The notes beneath the pieces are model-generated. The model did not search any database. It had not been told where the DNA came from and saw only the letters and a program-made list of their open reading frames with translations. The translations under genes and the position numbers were made by a program. A stretch of DNA of 64,000 bases from Asterias rubens (taxonomy: Eukaryota; Echinodermata; Asteroidea; Forcipulatida; Asteriidae). The stretch covers positions 2,307,488 to 2,371,487 of the forward strand of contig NC_047076.1 in the NCBI RefSeq assembly GCF_902459465.1, written 5' to 3'. This document shows positions 48,650 to 59,783 of the stretch, in pieces (position 1 is the first letter of the stretch; the number at the start of each line of letters is the position of its first letter).

Positions 48650-49436
48650 TTGCGCTCTGAATGGAATTTAGGAAGCACGCCCTCTGTTGACTTAAGTCTA
48701 AAGCCGCATTTTGTGGGCGGATCGAGTGTCTGGCATAGTGGGGTGCCCTAAGTCGCAGTGCACTCAGCACACACATAACAATATAAAAAATATTTGAAAA
48801 ATAATACCAAAAGAATAAATAATTATAAAACGAACACATTTCAAATTTAAACTTTTGTTATCATTTCTTTTATTTATCCACAGTTCATCATAAAATAATT
48901 TCAAGTAAGAACAATAAAATATTCGTTGAAAGGGAGAAAACCAAATTAAAATTAATCTTGAAACAAAAATTCTATAAAACAATAAAATATAATATTTTAT
49001 TTGGGTTCCTCATATTGATCACTATAAGTAGGGCCTATCTTTAATATACAGCTTTAATGAAAACAAAAATTCTTTGCTTGTTTTCAGTGAAACAAAAATT
49101 ACAAGAAACACACACTGCATCTTGCTAACTTGGAAAGTATTTTTTCATAAGTTCAAATTTATCTTTTAATTTTAATAGCTAGCGATCAAGTTTGTAGATC
49201 TAGACCAGCATTTCTTCATTTTCGAGCGCTTGCACAATCTGTATTTGCGAGAAGGTCTATGATGAAAAAGCTTCTGACCTAAACAAACAACAAATGACGC
49301 ACAGCCATTGTAAATGAACGTCTTCTTGTGCTAAAAGCCACTCTTGACTGAAATCAATCAAGTCCAGATTGACTACAAATTAATGATAAAATAAAAGAAA
49401 ACACCACTCTTGGTTAATCAGATATGTTGCCATAGT
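48650..49436. other. Ankyrin gene upstream region, nothing recognised
   Basis: AT-rich beyond about 48770. No TATA box at the expected place was identified; the start-codon context GCGGCCATCTTG (plus-strand reading) resembles a YY1 site, which is common at TATA-less starts. Confidence 0.35.
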
Positions 49437-49783
49437 AAGGAACAGAACAGAATTTTTTTTTTTGCTAACAAAACAGTTGCTGGCAGTGTAATCCACTATA
49501 TACATCAATACACCTGGAAATTTATGATTGGCCATATTCTGGGTCACGAGAAAATAGTGAAAAACCATTTACACATTTTGCATAACTATTTAATGAAAAT
49601 GAATGAACACTCACTGAGCGCTAAACTCCAAAACGCGAAATTGCATTATCTATTTCTCATAAAATATGACATTTCAAACAAAAATATATCAAGGGACGTT
49701 TTCTACTATTATCATCATTAGACTGTGTAAGTTTTATGTATATCTGTGATCTTTTTTTATCAATTCTGTAATTTTCCTTTTAA
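49437..49783. repeat. AGGAACATTACAG-family MITE (copy 2)
   Basis: Inverted relative to 36882. The left end AAGGAACAGAACAG, internal GTTGCTGGCAGTGTAATCCAC and the right end CTGTAATTTTCCTTTTAA match the complement of the first copy. Confidence 0.8.
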
Positions 49784-50133
49784 TAAAAAAGGAAAAGGTG
49801 AACTAATGAAAACTAGTGTTTTTCAGTTTGCCATGGCCATGTTGTATTAGAGAGGGGCTCTAAGGTAAAAGTTTTGTGATGCACTCATTTTCCACTAGTT
49901 AGAGCCCTTACGAAAATGGGGAAAAAAGTTACAAGTCTTTAATTAAACTTCCTGCAAAAAGGTGCAATATATGCCACTGTGTTTGATACCCCCAAGCGAA
50001 ACTTTTTTCAATATCAAAATAATTCATTATAAAATTGGTCATATTTTTAAGATATCGCCCAATAATCTGGAGCAAATATGTTCAAGCATGAAGAATAATG
50101 TCGAAAGGAACACACAATCTAAGAAACGTTTCC

Positions 50134-50260
50134 AGGGGACGATTTCACTAAGAGTTAGCACCAGAGATATAAAAAACGTATGGCTAGTCCTAATTCAGGA
50201 CGAGTAAATTGTCCTAACTCGAGATAAGACTATCTTAACTCTTTGTGAAATCCACCCCTG
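50134..50260. repeat. Short foldback, TTAGGACTAGTCC family
   Basis: Ends CAGGGGACGATTTCAC and GTGAAATCCACCCCTG are inverted, with CTAATTCAGGACGAG inside. Confidence 0.75.
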
Positions 50261-50373
50261 TACACTTCACAGATTCAAAATTAATAATTAATGATATTTT
50301 TATCAAACCACATTACTTCTCAAAATGCTTTAAATTATCAAAAGCTGCTGTAGGCTTCCATAAACCAAAAGAT

Positions 50374-50379
50374 TTTATT
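50374..50379 (-). terminator. Candidate DUS3L poly(A) signal
   Basis: AATAAA on the minus strand about 210 bp past the DUS3L stop codon. Confidence 0.45.
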
Positions 50380-50589
50380 GCCATTAATTTTAAGAGAAAT
50401 TACCAAACGTATACCTTCCCTTTAACATTTCATCAAAAACTAAAATTTTGTTTCTCAGAAACTTATCAAATGTCCCTAAACTTTGGTGTACTTGTTATGG
50501 AAACCGAGTCGTCTATAGTTTGCCGTCGATCGATGATGTTCATGGATCGGTGGGTTTTTTTTCCTGATGGATCAAGACGCTGAGCTGAT

Positions 50590-53500
50590 TCAGCTGTAAG
50601 AGTTGGCTTTATGCTTCGGAAGAAACAAGAAACTGTCAGGAATCGGACCAAGTAACATCTCACTGAGGAAAAGAAAATACAGCAGCATCAAAATTTAGAA
50701 CTACGACTAAGAGAGAGATAAATAGATAGAAGGTTTATTCATAATAATACCGTAGTCATCCAAAAGTAAAAACTGAATCACAACTATAATACATCATTAA
50801 AGGCACTGGACACATAATGTTAATTGTCAAAAACCAGTATTCTGACTTGGTGTAATCCAACATATCCATAAAATAACAAACCTATGAAAACCTGGCCTTA
50901 ATTGGTCATATAAGTTGCAAGAAAATAAGGAAAGAAATACACCCTTGTTGTACAAACTTCTTTGCTTCAGATGCCTGAGAAAGGCTTCAGTCCTGAAGCC
51001 TTTCTCAGATTCAAATATTTGAGAGTGAAATTACCATTGTTCTCAAAAACTACGTTACTTCAGAGGGAGTCGTTTCTCACAATGTTTTATACTATCAACA
51101 GCTCTCTGTTGTTCGTTACCAAGTAAGTTTGTATCTTAACATATATTTTGAGTAAAAACCAAATATTTCCTGCTGTCGATTTCACGAAACTCTTCCTAAC
51201 TTAGGATGAATCTTAGGACTTAGGATGAGTTAAGTTCGGTATCCATAGATGTTAGGACGCATTTAACAAATCCTTCAGTTAGGATGAGTTAGTCGTCTTA
51301 CGTCTAAACTCGAGATATGATTAATCCTAGCATTTCAGGAAATTGGCTGCAGTGCCATTAAAATTTAAAACAACATCATTAAAATACCTTATCTTGACCC
51401 AGTCGTTACAGTTGGTGCTCGACATCAAGGTCTCTAAGTCGTTGCGTCCCGACGTAGAAAGGAGGGCGCTCTTGAATCTTCTGAGGCAGTCGCTCCAGGA
51501 TGCCAACTGGGATGTAGCGATGAAGAAATGAGAGCCATTCAAGAAGGAAACGACGAGTCTTCTCAAGACCCTGCTCAAGGAAAAGAAAAATAATTTCAGA
51601 TTTGAAATTTTGTTAATTTTGTTCTCCAATTCTCTGTATTTCACAAAGAGTCTTATCTTAGTTAGGACGAGTTACTCGTCCTAAGTTAGGACAAGCCTTA
51701 AGTTTTTAAATCTCCCAACTCTTTGTGAAATAGACCCCTGGTCAAGGAAAAGAAAAATTATTCCAGATTCGAAATTTTTTAATTTTGTTCTCAAATTCTC
51801 AAGGCCCTGGGATGGATTTCCCAAAGAGTTAAGACTAGTCTTATCTTAGTTAGGACGAGTAAGTTTGGACAAAGTTAAGAAAAATCATTCTATATTTGAT
51901 TTTTTTTAGTTTTGTTCCTTCATTCTCAAGGAAATGATTTCAGATTTGGAATTTGTTAACTTTGTTCCCCCTTTTTCTTCAATGCTTGCTTCACGATAAC
52001 ATCGACTCTTATAAATCGCAATTCCAAAGAATTATCATTGCGCTTCGAACACTATTACCCCCTGGTCACTGGGTTATATCTTTCAATTCTTAAATCAGCT
52101 CAGCTCCCTTGGAAGTATACAGCATGTGCTTCCAAAGAGCACTAAGCTAAATTAATCACAAAAAACAAATCTGCCCTCAAATTTACCTCTAGGTGAAGAA
52201 AAGCAGTTACAGTTGAGTGTCTTGATCAAGAAAACAAGTGTCACGGCTGGGATTTGAACCAACACCCTGATGACTCAGCAACCAAAACCAGTGTCCCTTG
52301 CTGATATTGGTGCGTTTTTGAAAGAAATCACTTATTTTAATTCCATCATCCAACCAGATCATACCTCTTACAACTCCTACCTCAGTGTCAGTCCACCAAG
52401 TGTAAGACGCTGCAATTGGTGCATTTGTAGAGATGTTGCCATATTGTATCTACAGCAACCAATCAGATCAGGTTTTATGTAACTCTTACCTCAGTGTCTG
52501 AGCCCCAGTGTTCCAGGCCGTAATTGGTGTACTCCCTGAGAATATCCAATCTCTCATTGGCTGAAATGTCCCAATGTCTGAAACAAATGTGTTAAATAAA
52601 ATAATAATACAACAGTTAACAGTTTCGTTGAGCGCCGGCACGTTAATCCGGAGGTCGTTGGTTCGAATCCCACTCTAGTCAATTCTTTGTTCAACCCCCA
52701 AAATCATTTCAAAATTTACCCAGTCAGTTTCCCTTGTGGTTTATATTGACACCATTTATTTTAGCGATAAACTTATCATATTATGGACACACTAATTGCG
52801 AACTAATTTTTGACAAATGCCAACACCCCCCCCCCCAAAAGAAAGGGCGCAAGGTTAACAGTGATGTAGTTATCAGTTATGCATATTCAAATTAGACACT
52901 TGCATGTTTATATGAGGTCTTGAATATTGAAATGAGATGCATGCATACCCATACTGACCTTTGCTCTTTGATCTCAGTGAAGAGCCACGGCTTGATGAGC
53001 GCCCCTCTTGCTATCATGACCCCGGCTGCTCCAGAGTTCTCTAAATGAGCCGTCATGTCTTCGTATGAAAGAATATCTCCATTTCCTGGTGGAATAACAT
53101 GAATAATTGTTACTAGTTTATTTGAAGTTATTTTATGCAAGTTGCCCCCGAACAAGGCTAAAAGCAAATCTTTGTATGGGGCTACAGATGGCTACGGGAA
53201 GCAAAATTATTTATAGTAGAAAGAATTCAGGGGAGCTGAAGGAAGGATTTAATATTCCTGTCACAAAAAACCTAGTATTTTGATGTAGTATGAATATTCA
53301 TTTTCTGATTTGCATGTTTTCCCTAATCCCCTTGTACATAAATTGTAAATTGTCCAGAACCCAGTGGCCATGATTGTACATAACCCATGTCTATTGTGTA
53401 GTACCGCGCCTTGATTTGTATGGTCTCAGGTTTAGGGTCCAGTAACTTCATTGCATATTCAAAGGGTAAGTTTCAATAACAAAGAGATTTGGGCTGGTGT

Positions 53501-56500
53501 GATGTGTGTAGGGATATAGTGTACGCTAATGGGGGTGGCAATAGGGGGTAGAGCAATAGTCTTTCTTCAAACATCTAAGTGGGTCGATTTTGGTCCACCA
53601 CGTTTACTGCAGCCATGTTTTGGTTACCAGTGAATGAGTTTTGATGCGGACTCCTTGATCAGTGCCAGCAATTTGCTGTAATTTTCAAGAAATTATTACC
53701 TATAACAGGATGGGGCTTAGCTGCATCCACGCACTCTTTGATGTATGCCCAATCGGCGCTTCGAGTGTAGCGCTGTTCACGACTCCGGCCATGTAACTTC
53801 AGGATTATATACAAAGAAAACATTTGTGAGTTAAAAAGAAAAAGAAAACTGAAACTGAGCAATTATGATAGGGAATTGCCGCAAAAAAGATTTTGACCCA
53901 AGGAGAGAAAAAAAAAAAAAAGGAAAATCGCAAAGGAAAAAAAAACATACTTTTGTATTGTTTCCATGGAAATAAATACTTATTGTAAAGCTTACTGTAA
54001 CCACAGAGGCTCCCCAGTCAAATACTTTTGGGATGAGCTTGTGAGCGAAATAATTCTTGTCCGATATACCAGCTCTCATCTTCACTGTCACAGGAACGTC
54101 CAAAACCTCAACAAAGTAAAAAAAAAAACAGGTAAAATAAAAATCAACCCATGAAAAGTTGGAATTGAAACATCGCATGGTGAGAGTATAATTAAGAGGG
54201 GATTTGCAGTAGCTCTATGTGTAAATCTCTGTGGAGTAGTGTTGGTTCTCACTTGGTGTACCCCAACATATCATAAAATATCAAACCTGTGAAAATTTGC
54301 GTTCAATTGGTCATCGAATTTGCAAGAGAATAATGAAAGAAATAAAAACACCCTTGTTTCATTACTTTGTGTGCTTTCAGATGCATAATAGAAGGTATCA
54401 GCTGAAGCCTTTAACTATTTTAGTGCGAAATTACCTCTTTCTCAAAAACTACGTTACTTCAGAGTGAGCCGTTTCTCACAATGTTTTATACTATCAACAG
54501 CTAACCATTACTCGTTACCAAGTAAGGTTTTAAAGACACTGGACACTATTGGTGATTGTCCAAGACCAGTCTTTTCACTTGCTGTATCTCAACGTATGCA
54601 TAAAATAACAAACCTGTGAAAATTTGAGCGCAATTGGTCATCGAAGTTGCGAGATAATAATGAAAGAAAAAACACCCTTGTCACACAAAGTTTTGTGCTT
54701 TCATCAGATGCTTGATTTTGAGTTCTAAATCTGAGGTCTCGAAATCAAATTTGTGGAAAATTCTTCTTTCTCGAAAACTACGTCACTTCAGAGGGAGCCG
54801 TTTCTCACAATGTTTTATTCTATCAACCTCTCCCCATTACTCGTTACCAAGTAAGGTTTTATGCTAATAATTATTTGAGTAATTACCAATAGTGTCCAGT
54901 GTCTTTAAATACACGTAGGTGTAAAGATGAAGACAAATTATATTCTTTATCCCAGATGCAAAACTAACATCTATAAAATTAAAATCTGTAGGTTCAACTT
55001 ACAGCATCCATACCGCGGACAATCTCCTCCAACTTGCCTGTCCGGCCCATCAGCGCACTGCCGCCTCCCTGTTTGAGGTCAAGCAAAGGTCAAAGATGTA
55101 AGAAAGGTAAGAAAGGTCAAAGGTTGAAAGAAAGTTCAAAGGTTGTAATGTAAGAGAGGTCAAAATGTTTTAAAAGGTGTATCCAATTCAAGAAAAACAG
55201 TCTTGTGTGTATTCACAATTTTTTCGTTGCTTTTGCAGGATCTGGCCAAGCTCAATCTGTTTACAATTTCAGCCATCTTGCAACAGGGAACTTGCATAAT
55301 TATCTTGTGTTTGAGCTACTTTTTGTGCTTAACAACTCTTTGAAATTCCGCCCAGAAATACAAAACTACAAGTTTTGACACAATGTGGACTATTTGTTTC
55401 TCCCTTTGGTGATTGCCACTAAGAAAATTTAAAGAGTAAACAAGATTTGAAATAAAATCCCAAATCAGGCTTTGAAACAACCCACGGCACCCACAGCAAT
55501 TGCCGTGGTGCCCTGTGCTTTTGCAGTGGTGCCCTCAGCAAGGTTCCATTACAAACTTACAATGCCACAAACACATGGCCCGTCTCAGAGAAACGTTGCT
55601 GGGCCCCCTTCAAGAGCGAAGCTCAAGGGCCACTAAAATCACATTCTGGATTGTAAATAATTTACCTTCATATAAACAAGATCAATTGGGCATCCAACGT
55701 TCAGGTCCACAAAGTCAACGTCGCAGTAGGTGTTGACAAGCTCAGAACACCTGCTGACAGTGTCAGGGAAGTACCCAGCAAGCTACAAATAGAAAACAAA
55801 ATCAGAAAACACTGAAAATTGGCTACCATTTTATTGTTTTATTATGCAAGTTATACCACATTCTCTTCAAGAGGCGCCATGAGCAATGATCGTTAGAATA
55901 TGGTGCCATATAAATGTTACAATTGATTGATTGATTGACAGGCTGATGAAAAAACCCTGCACTGTGAGCACAAAGTGTGCAAGCTTGCGAGGGCAAAAGC
56001 CTGCTCAAATACATTTATCTTTAGTCTTAAAAGCCCTGCCGTCGATTTCACACAGAGTTAGGACTCGTCTTAGCTCGAGTTAGGACGAGTAACTCTTCCT
56101 AACTTAGGATTAATCTTAAGGTCTGCATGCTACAGTGCACGGTTGGGACTCGTCCTAAGTTCTAAGGCTAGTCTTAAGTTAGGAAGAGTTTTGTGAAATC
56201 GACGGCAGCTCTGCAATCTGGGGCATTCTTAAAATTTATTTTGGTAATAAAATAGCCGGATTTCCAGTTAAAAATTGAGAAATCACATCCCTGTTTTAGG
56301 TATTAGTAGTAGTACCTGAACACCAAAGACATCTTCAGATGAGTGTCTCTTGAGCAGTGCCCACTCTGACGGTTGACCCTGGAGGAGGTTGGTCGACATT
56401 GCCATCTCACCACAAGTGATATCAGCCCCAAGACGTTTGCAGACTCGACGGAAGGGAAGATTACCAACCTAGGCAGAAGAAGATGTTCTCATATTTAGCT

Positions 56501-58438
56501 ATATTAAACTTAGGGGGGGTTTAGATCGGGGTCAGAAGTGGGGGTTGTATCTGTGTCAGGGGGTGGGGTTGAATTTGGGTCAGGGGTGGGGTTGATTTTG
56601 GGTCAGGGGTGGGTTGGATCTGGGTCAGGAGGGGATTGGATCTGGGTCAGGAGGGGATTGAATCTGGGTCAGGAGGGGATTGAATCTGGGTCAGGAGGGG
56701 ATTGAATCTGGGTCAGGAGGAGGGTTAAAACTGGGTCAGGAGTGGGGTTGAATCTGGGTCAGGAGGGGAGTTAAAAATGATACACTTACTGTTGTCAGAG
56801 GAGCCAGGTAGGATTTCCCTTCTACGTTCAATTTTTTCTTTTCACTTTTTCGTAATTTTACCAAATCCTGATCGGTAACAACCCCAGATGAGGAGTGTTT
56901 GTTTGACTCGGCAATAGAATCTACTTCTTGATTGGCTGTCGCTGGAGGAGTAACAAGGCTCACTCCTGGGTCTTCAGAGCTCTGATTGGTTGTTTCCTTT
57001 TCAGCTGCTGATACCTGACTCTGATTGGCTGTCTCATGCTGATGAATATTCATGCTGCTCTTGCCATCTTCACTAGGCTGCTCAGGGACCAGTGAACTAC
57101 TGTTACTACCTGTAGTACTTTGCGCTGCACCTGTGTTCACATCTGCTTTGTTACCAACTTGCTTTCTTGGATTTTTCTTCTGGTTTGAAAGCTGCGCCAG
57201 GAATTTATCGCTTCTCTCAAAAGTTCCCCTCCGCTTCCGTAGTTTTACTTTAAGATCGATCGACAGACTGTTTGACGTTGTCGACTTGTTCAAGTTTGCC
57301 TCAAACTTCTCATTCTCAACAACATTCTCAAAGTCCTCGGTGAGATGACAACTACCAAATCGGCACAAGACTCCAAAGTGACATTTTCCAAACGTCTCAA
57401 AGTTGTAGCAACGATCTCCGATATCAGGCAACCGCTTTGCCCCCGCTGCCTTCAGGTCATGCAGGTATCTACACTGGTCCCCATATTGACACTCCTGCCC
57501 GTTGATTACCTTAGGGCAGAGTTTCTCGCCGACCGGTATCCATCGGGTGCGAGGTCGGTTCTGGTTCATACCTCTGGCCTTCTTTTGACGTTTGCTTTTC
57601 GGTTCATCTCTGCTTTCTGCTGGACGGCTGGCTGTTTCAGCTTTCCGGGGCGCCTGATCGTCAGAAAGCACCAACCCGTACCTCAAATGTACCTTGGTGT
57701 AGTTGATGTATCTAGGGAACACAATAATACACAAACAATAAATAGGAAGACATTTGAACTGTTTGAGTTTGAACGGGTAATAAAAGTAGACTTATCTCAC
57801 ATGTATTATGAGTAAGTATTCTTCAACTATCCACAGAATTATATTTATCAGACTGCAAGTCAACTTGCACACAAACACAAGAATGCTGGACTGAAGTCCG
57901 GTCATGAGTTTACAACGCTCGACTTCACAAAGAAATAAAATCTATCATAAGACAAAAATTATCAGTATCATCAATCATGTAGTGATTATATTGTGACATC
58001 ACACTTTACTAAGCAACTACGATTGATCTGCAGTAACGATCAATCTTAGCTTTTTGTAAGACCCAGTGACTAGGGCGCTGTAATCCTTTTAAAAAAACTT
58101 TGTCATTATCGGGCGTAATTTTCTTTGAAAAAATCCAGAGTAAAATAAATTTTGCAATCCAGAGTAAAACTCCAGCCCTGCATGGAGGGGAATGGGTATT
58201 AGGGGCTTGACTGATACACAACCAAGTCTTACTCGCTCTTGATTTTGGCGTTTCCTTGTCTTTCGTTGAGCATCTTAGCAAGTTTCTGTTTGTCCTCTTC
58301 ACTTAGCGGCCTCTCATCTGAATTTTTCTCTTCTTGAGCTGCTGCCTCCTTAGGACCGTCTTCTGTCGTAAGAGTAACACTAGACCCACTCTTTACTTCT
58401 TCCTCCATGGTATCGCTAGCTGTGCCTACGTTCTCCAT
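50590..58438 (-). CDS. DUS3L: tRNA-dihydrouridine(47) synthase (DUS3L)
   Basis: FMN-dependent enzyme that reduces uridine to dihydrouridine in tRNA (position 47). Eleven exons: 58438-58233, 57711-56790, 56468-56316, 55782-55666, 55068-55003, 54106-53996, 53796-53700, 53085-52959, 52577-52490, 51570-51388 and 50662-50590 (TGA). Two CCCH zinc fingers start near residue 134. The TIM-barrel DUS domain opens with [20 protein letters not shown] (455-459) gives the catalytic Cys, followed by [13 protein letters not shown] and [11 protein letters not shown]. Length would be 713 aa, near the family's usual 600-700. Exon 10 is 183 nt where phase demands 182: an extra base in CCC at 51448-51450 (plus strand) breaks GRNDLETL and would stop translation at about 683 aa. 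Confidence 0.95.
50797..51168. repeat. Diverged GGCACTGGACAC MITE
   Basis: TTAAAGGCACTGGACAC at the left. Internal TTCAGTCCTGAAGCC hairpin; the right end is decayed. It lies in the last DUS3L intron. Confidence 0.75.
51173..51350. repeat. Short foldback, TTAGGACTAGTCC family, abutting exon 10
   Basis: GTCGATTTCACGAAAC, CTTAGGATGAGTTA and CTCGAGATATGATTAATCC motifs. It runs to within 40 bp of the DUS3L exon 10 donor. Confidence 0.65.
51637..51880. repeat. Two short foldbacks, TTAGGACTAGTCC family
   Basis: 51637-51740 (CACAAAGAGTCTTATCTTAG to CTTTGTGAAATAGACCCC) and a partial copy at 51805-51880 (TTCCCAAAGAGTTAAGACTAG). Both are in DUS3L intron 9. Confidence 0.65.
52055..52300 (-). repeat. 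tRNA-Ser/Leu-like SINE (family 2)
   Basis: Same order as 25324: CTGGTCACTGGG tail, GTGTCTTGATCAAGAAAAC, then GGGATTTGAACC (decayed B box). It lies in DUS3L intron 9. Confidence 0.65.
52620..52760 (+). repeat. tRNA-derived SINE fragment
   Basis: GAGCGCCGGCACGTTAATCC and a B box GGTTCGAATCCC. It does not close into a tRNA. It lies in DUS3L intron 8. Confidence 0.55.
54240..54528. repeat. Partial GGCA-TGGACAC MITE
   Basis: Lacks the outer left end; internal ACTACGTTACTTCAGAG and ACAATGTTTTATACTATCAAC identify the family. It lies in DUS3L intron 5. Confidence 0.7.
54530..54908. repeat. TTAA-type MITE, GACACTGGACAC family
   Basis: Bounded by TTAA at both ends. TTAAAGACACTGGACAC and its complement AGTGTCCAGTGTCTTTAA match fully. 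It follows directly after another copy. Confidence 0.88.
55840..55945. repeat. SINE tail with ATTG repeats
   Basis: GGCGCCATGAGCAATGATCG, TGGTGCCATATAAATGTTAC and four ATTG units. This is a typical 3' end of a tRNA-type SINE whose head is missing. Confidence 0.5.
56038..56207. repeat. Short foldback, TTAGGACTAGTCC family
   Basis: CCGTCGATTTCACACAGAG at the left and TTGTGAAATCGACGG at the right are inverted; GTTAGGACGAGTAACTC inside. Confidence 0.85.
56505..56770. repeat. G-rich minisatellite, about 21-bp unit
   Basis: Around 12 units of the form GAATCTGGGTCAGGAGGGGAT with variation, ending 20 bp from the DUS3L exon 2 donor. One strand is strongly purine-rich. Confidence 0.92.
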
Positions 58439-59192
58439 CTTTTAAAAATCAGCTCCTTTGTCTATAAATGAAAAAAATGCAAAAATCATGTTATCACCTA
58501 TTGTATCAATACATTTCAGCCCTACGCGGTGGTTGTGATAACGTAACCCTCCTCCCGACAGCGAAGCCGGAGTCACAACTACCCTCGCCGATACATTTCA
58601 GCCAAACCCATTCTTTTCTCAATTAATTAATGATGCCTGTTTTATTTCTAATGCAAATAATATTTGTAAATGACCTGAGGTTTCGACCCTTGCCATGTTT
58701 GCAGAATCTATCTCAATAGAATTTTAGAAGAATACTGATTGAATAAATGGATAGGGTTGAAACATGAGGCCATTTTAGATTTTGTTTGGTAAGTAGTTTG
58801 CAATCATCTATTTAGTAAATCAGTTTGATTTTTTAAATGAAAATATTTGACTTGTTCACTTCCGAATCTGATTCTTATTTTTATGTAGTTGCGATAATGT
58901 ACAGTATCGCAACTAATTTTTATGCAAACTCTGATCTCATTCTCAGTCTATTTTATAATAAAAGTCATTCGATCTGCTCTCATCTCACTCACTAACTAAA
59001 TAAAATGTTTTTGTCGAGGTCTCTCACAATTATAAAACATTTTTATTGAGGTCTCAGCCCCTCCCCCTCACCCCTCAGCGTAAACTTTTGTTAAAGTAAA
59101 ACAAATTACAACCTCTGCTCTGATCACTGCATGCTGCTGTCTTTGGTTTATTACTACTAAAATGAAGGTACTTTTTAAATGCAAATAAATTG
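58439..59192. other. DUS3L upstream region
   Basis: No coding sequence. It is the DUS3L side of a divergent gene pair (1.35 kb between start codons). No clear TATA box was found. Confidence 0.4.
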
Positions 59193-59322
59193 GGAAAAGT
59201 TTCCGTATGGCGCCACCACTTTTTCATTCGAAATAAATATTATAGTATCTAATTTACCTGATTGATATATCCCTTTTTGTAAAAATGAGTGAAAAAGTGG
59301 TGGCGCCATACGGAAAGTTATC
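59193..59322. repeat. Hairpin MITE, TCCGTATGGCGCCACCAC family (copy 1)
   Basis: TTTCCGTATGGCGCCACCAC with its complement at the other end, 130 bp long. It lies about 460 bp upstream of the MPLKIP-like start codon. Confidence 0.9.
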
Positions 59323-59783
59323 CATAAATTGCATGCAGGGTTGGCAGCATGCAGTGCCGCAGGGGAGAGCAAGGATCCGAGAGCAAACCAACCCTTGGCG
59401 TGTACATCCTGACTGAAGGACATTAAGGACTTTGCCATTCATGCCAAGTAACGAAGTTGAGTAGAGAAGTAGTAGAAGTGATGAGTGAGCTTTGGCTTTG
59501 CCAATTAGTGCAACTTCTGCATTATTTCTCTGAATGTTAAACGCTAAAACAATCATACCAAAATAGCGCAAGAATTTTCCCATGACTATAGTTTTACACA
59601 TATACAGAAAAACTACAATTTCTAGCTATAATTTTCCCCCAAAACTCACGTGTGTCTCTTGCTTTTCTTTTTGCACTTTTCAGAAAGTCTGAACAGCGCC
59701 CTCTAGTGTCCGAATATGGTAATTAAATAAAAAATAATGTCCTTCCGTGCCTCTAAAAATTACAGAAATTCTGTCCAAGAAAT

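Noticed and set aside
57345-57815. 156-aa plus-strand ORF
   Set aside because: Antisense of DUS3L exon 2, where the minus strand encodes the CCCH zinc fingers.
59690-59712. CTCF-like AGCGCCCTCTAGTG upstream of the MPLKIP-like gene
   Set aside because: Similar GAGGGCGC cores recur throughout the window (for example 17775, 18595, 20680, 22082), so a single site has little weight without binding data.
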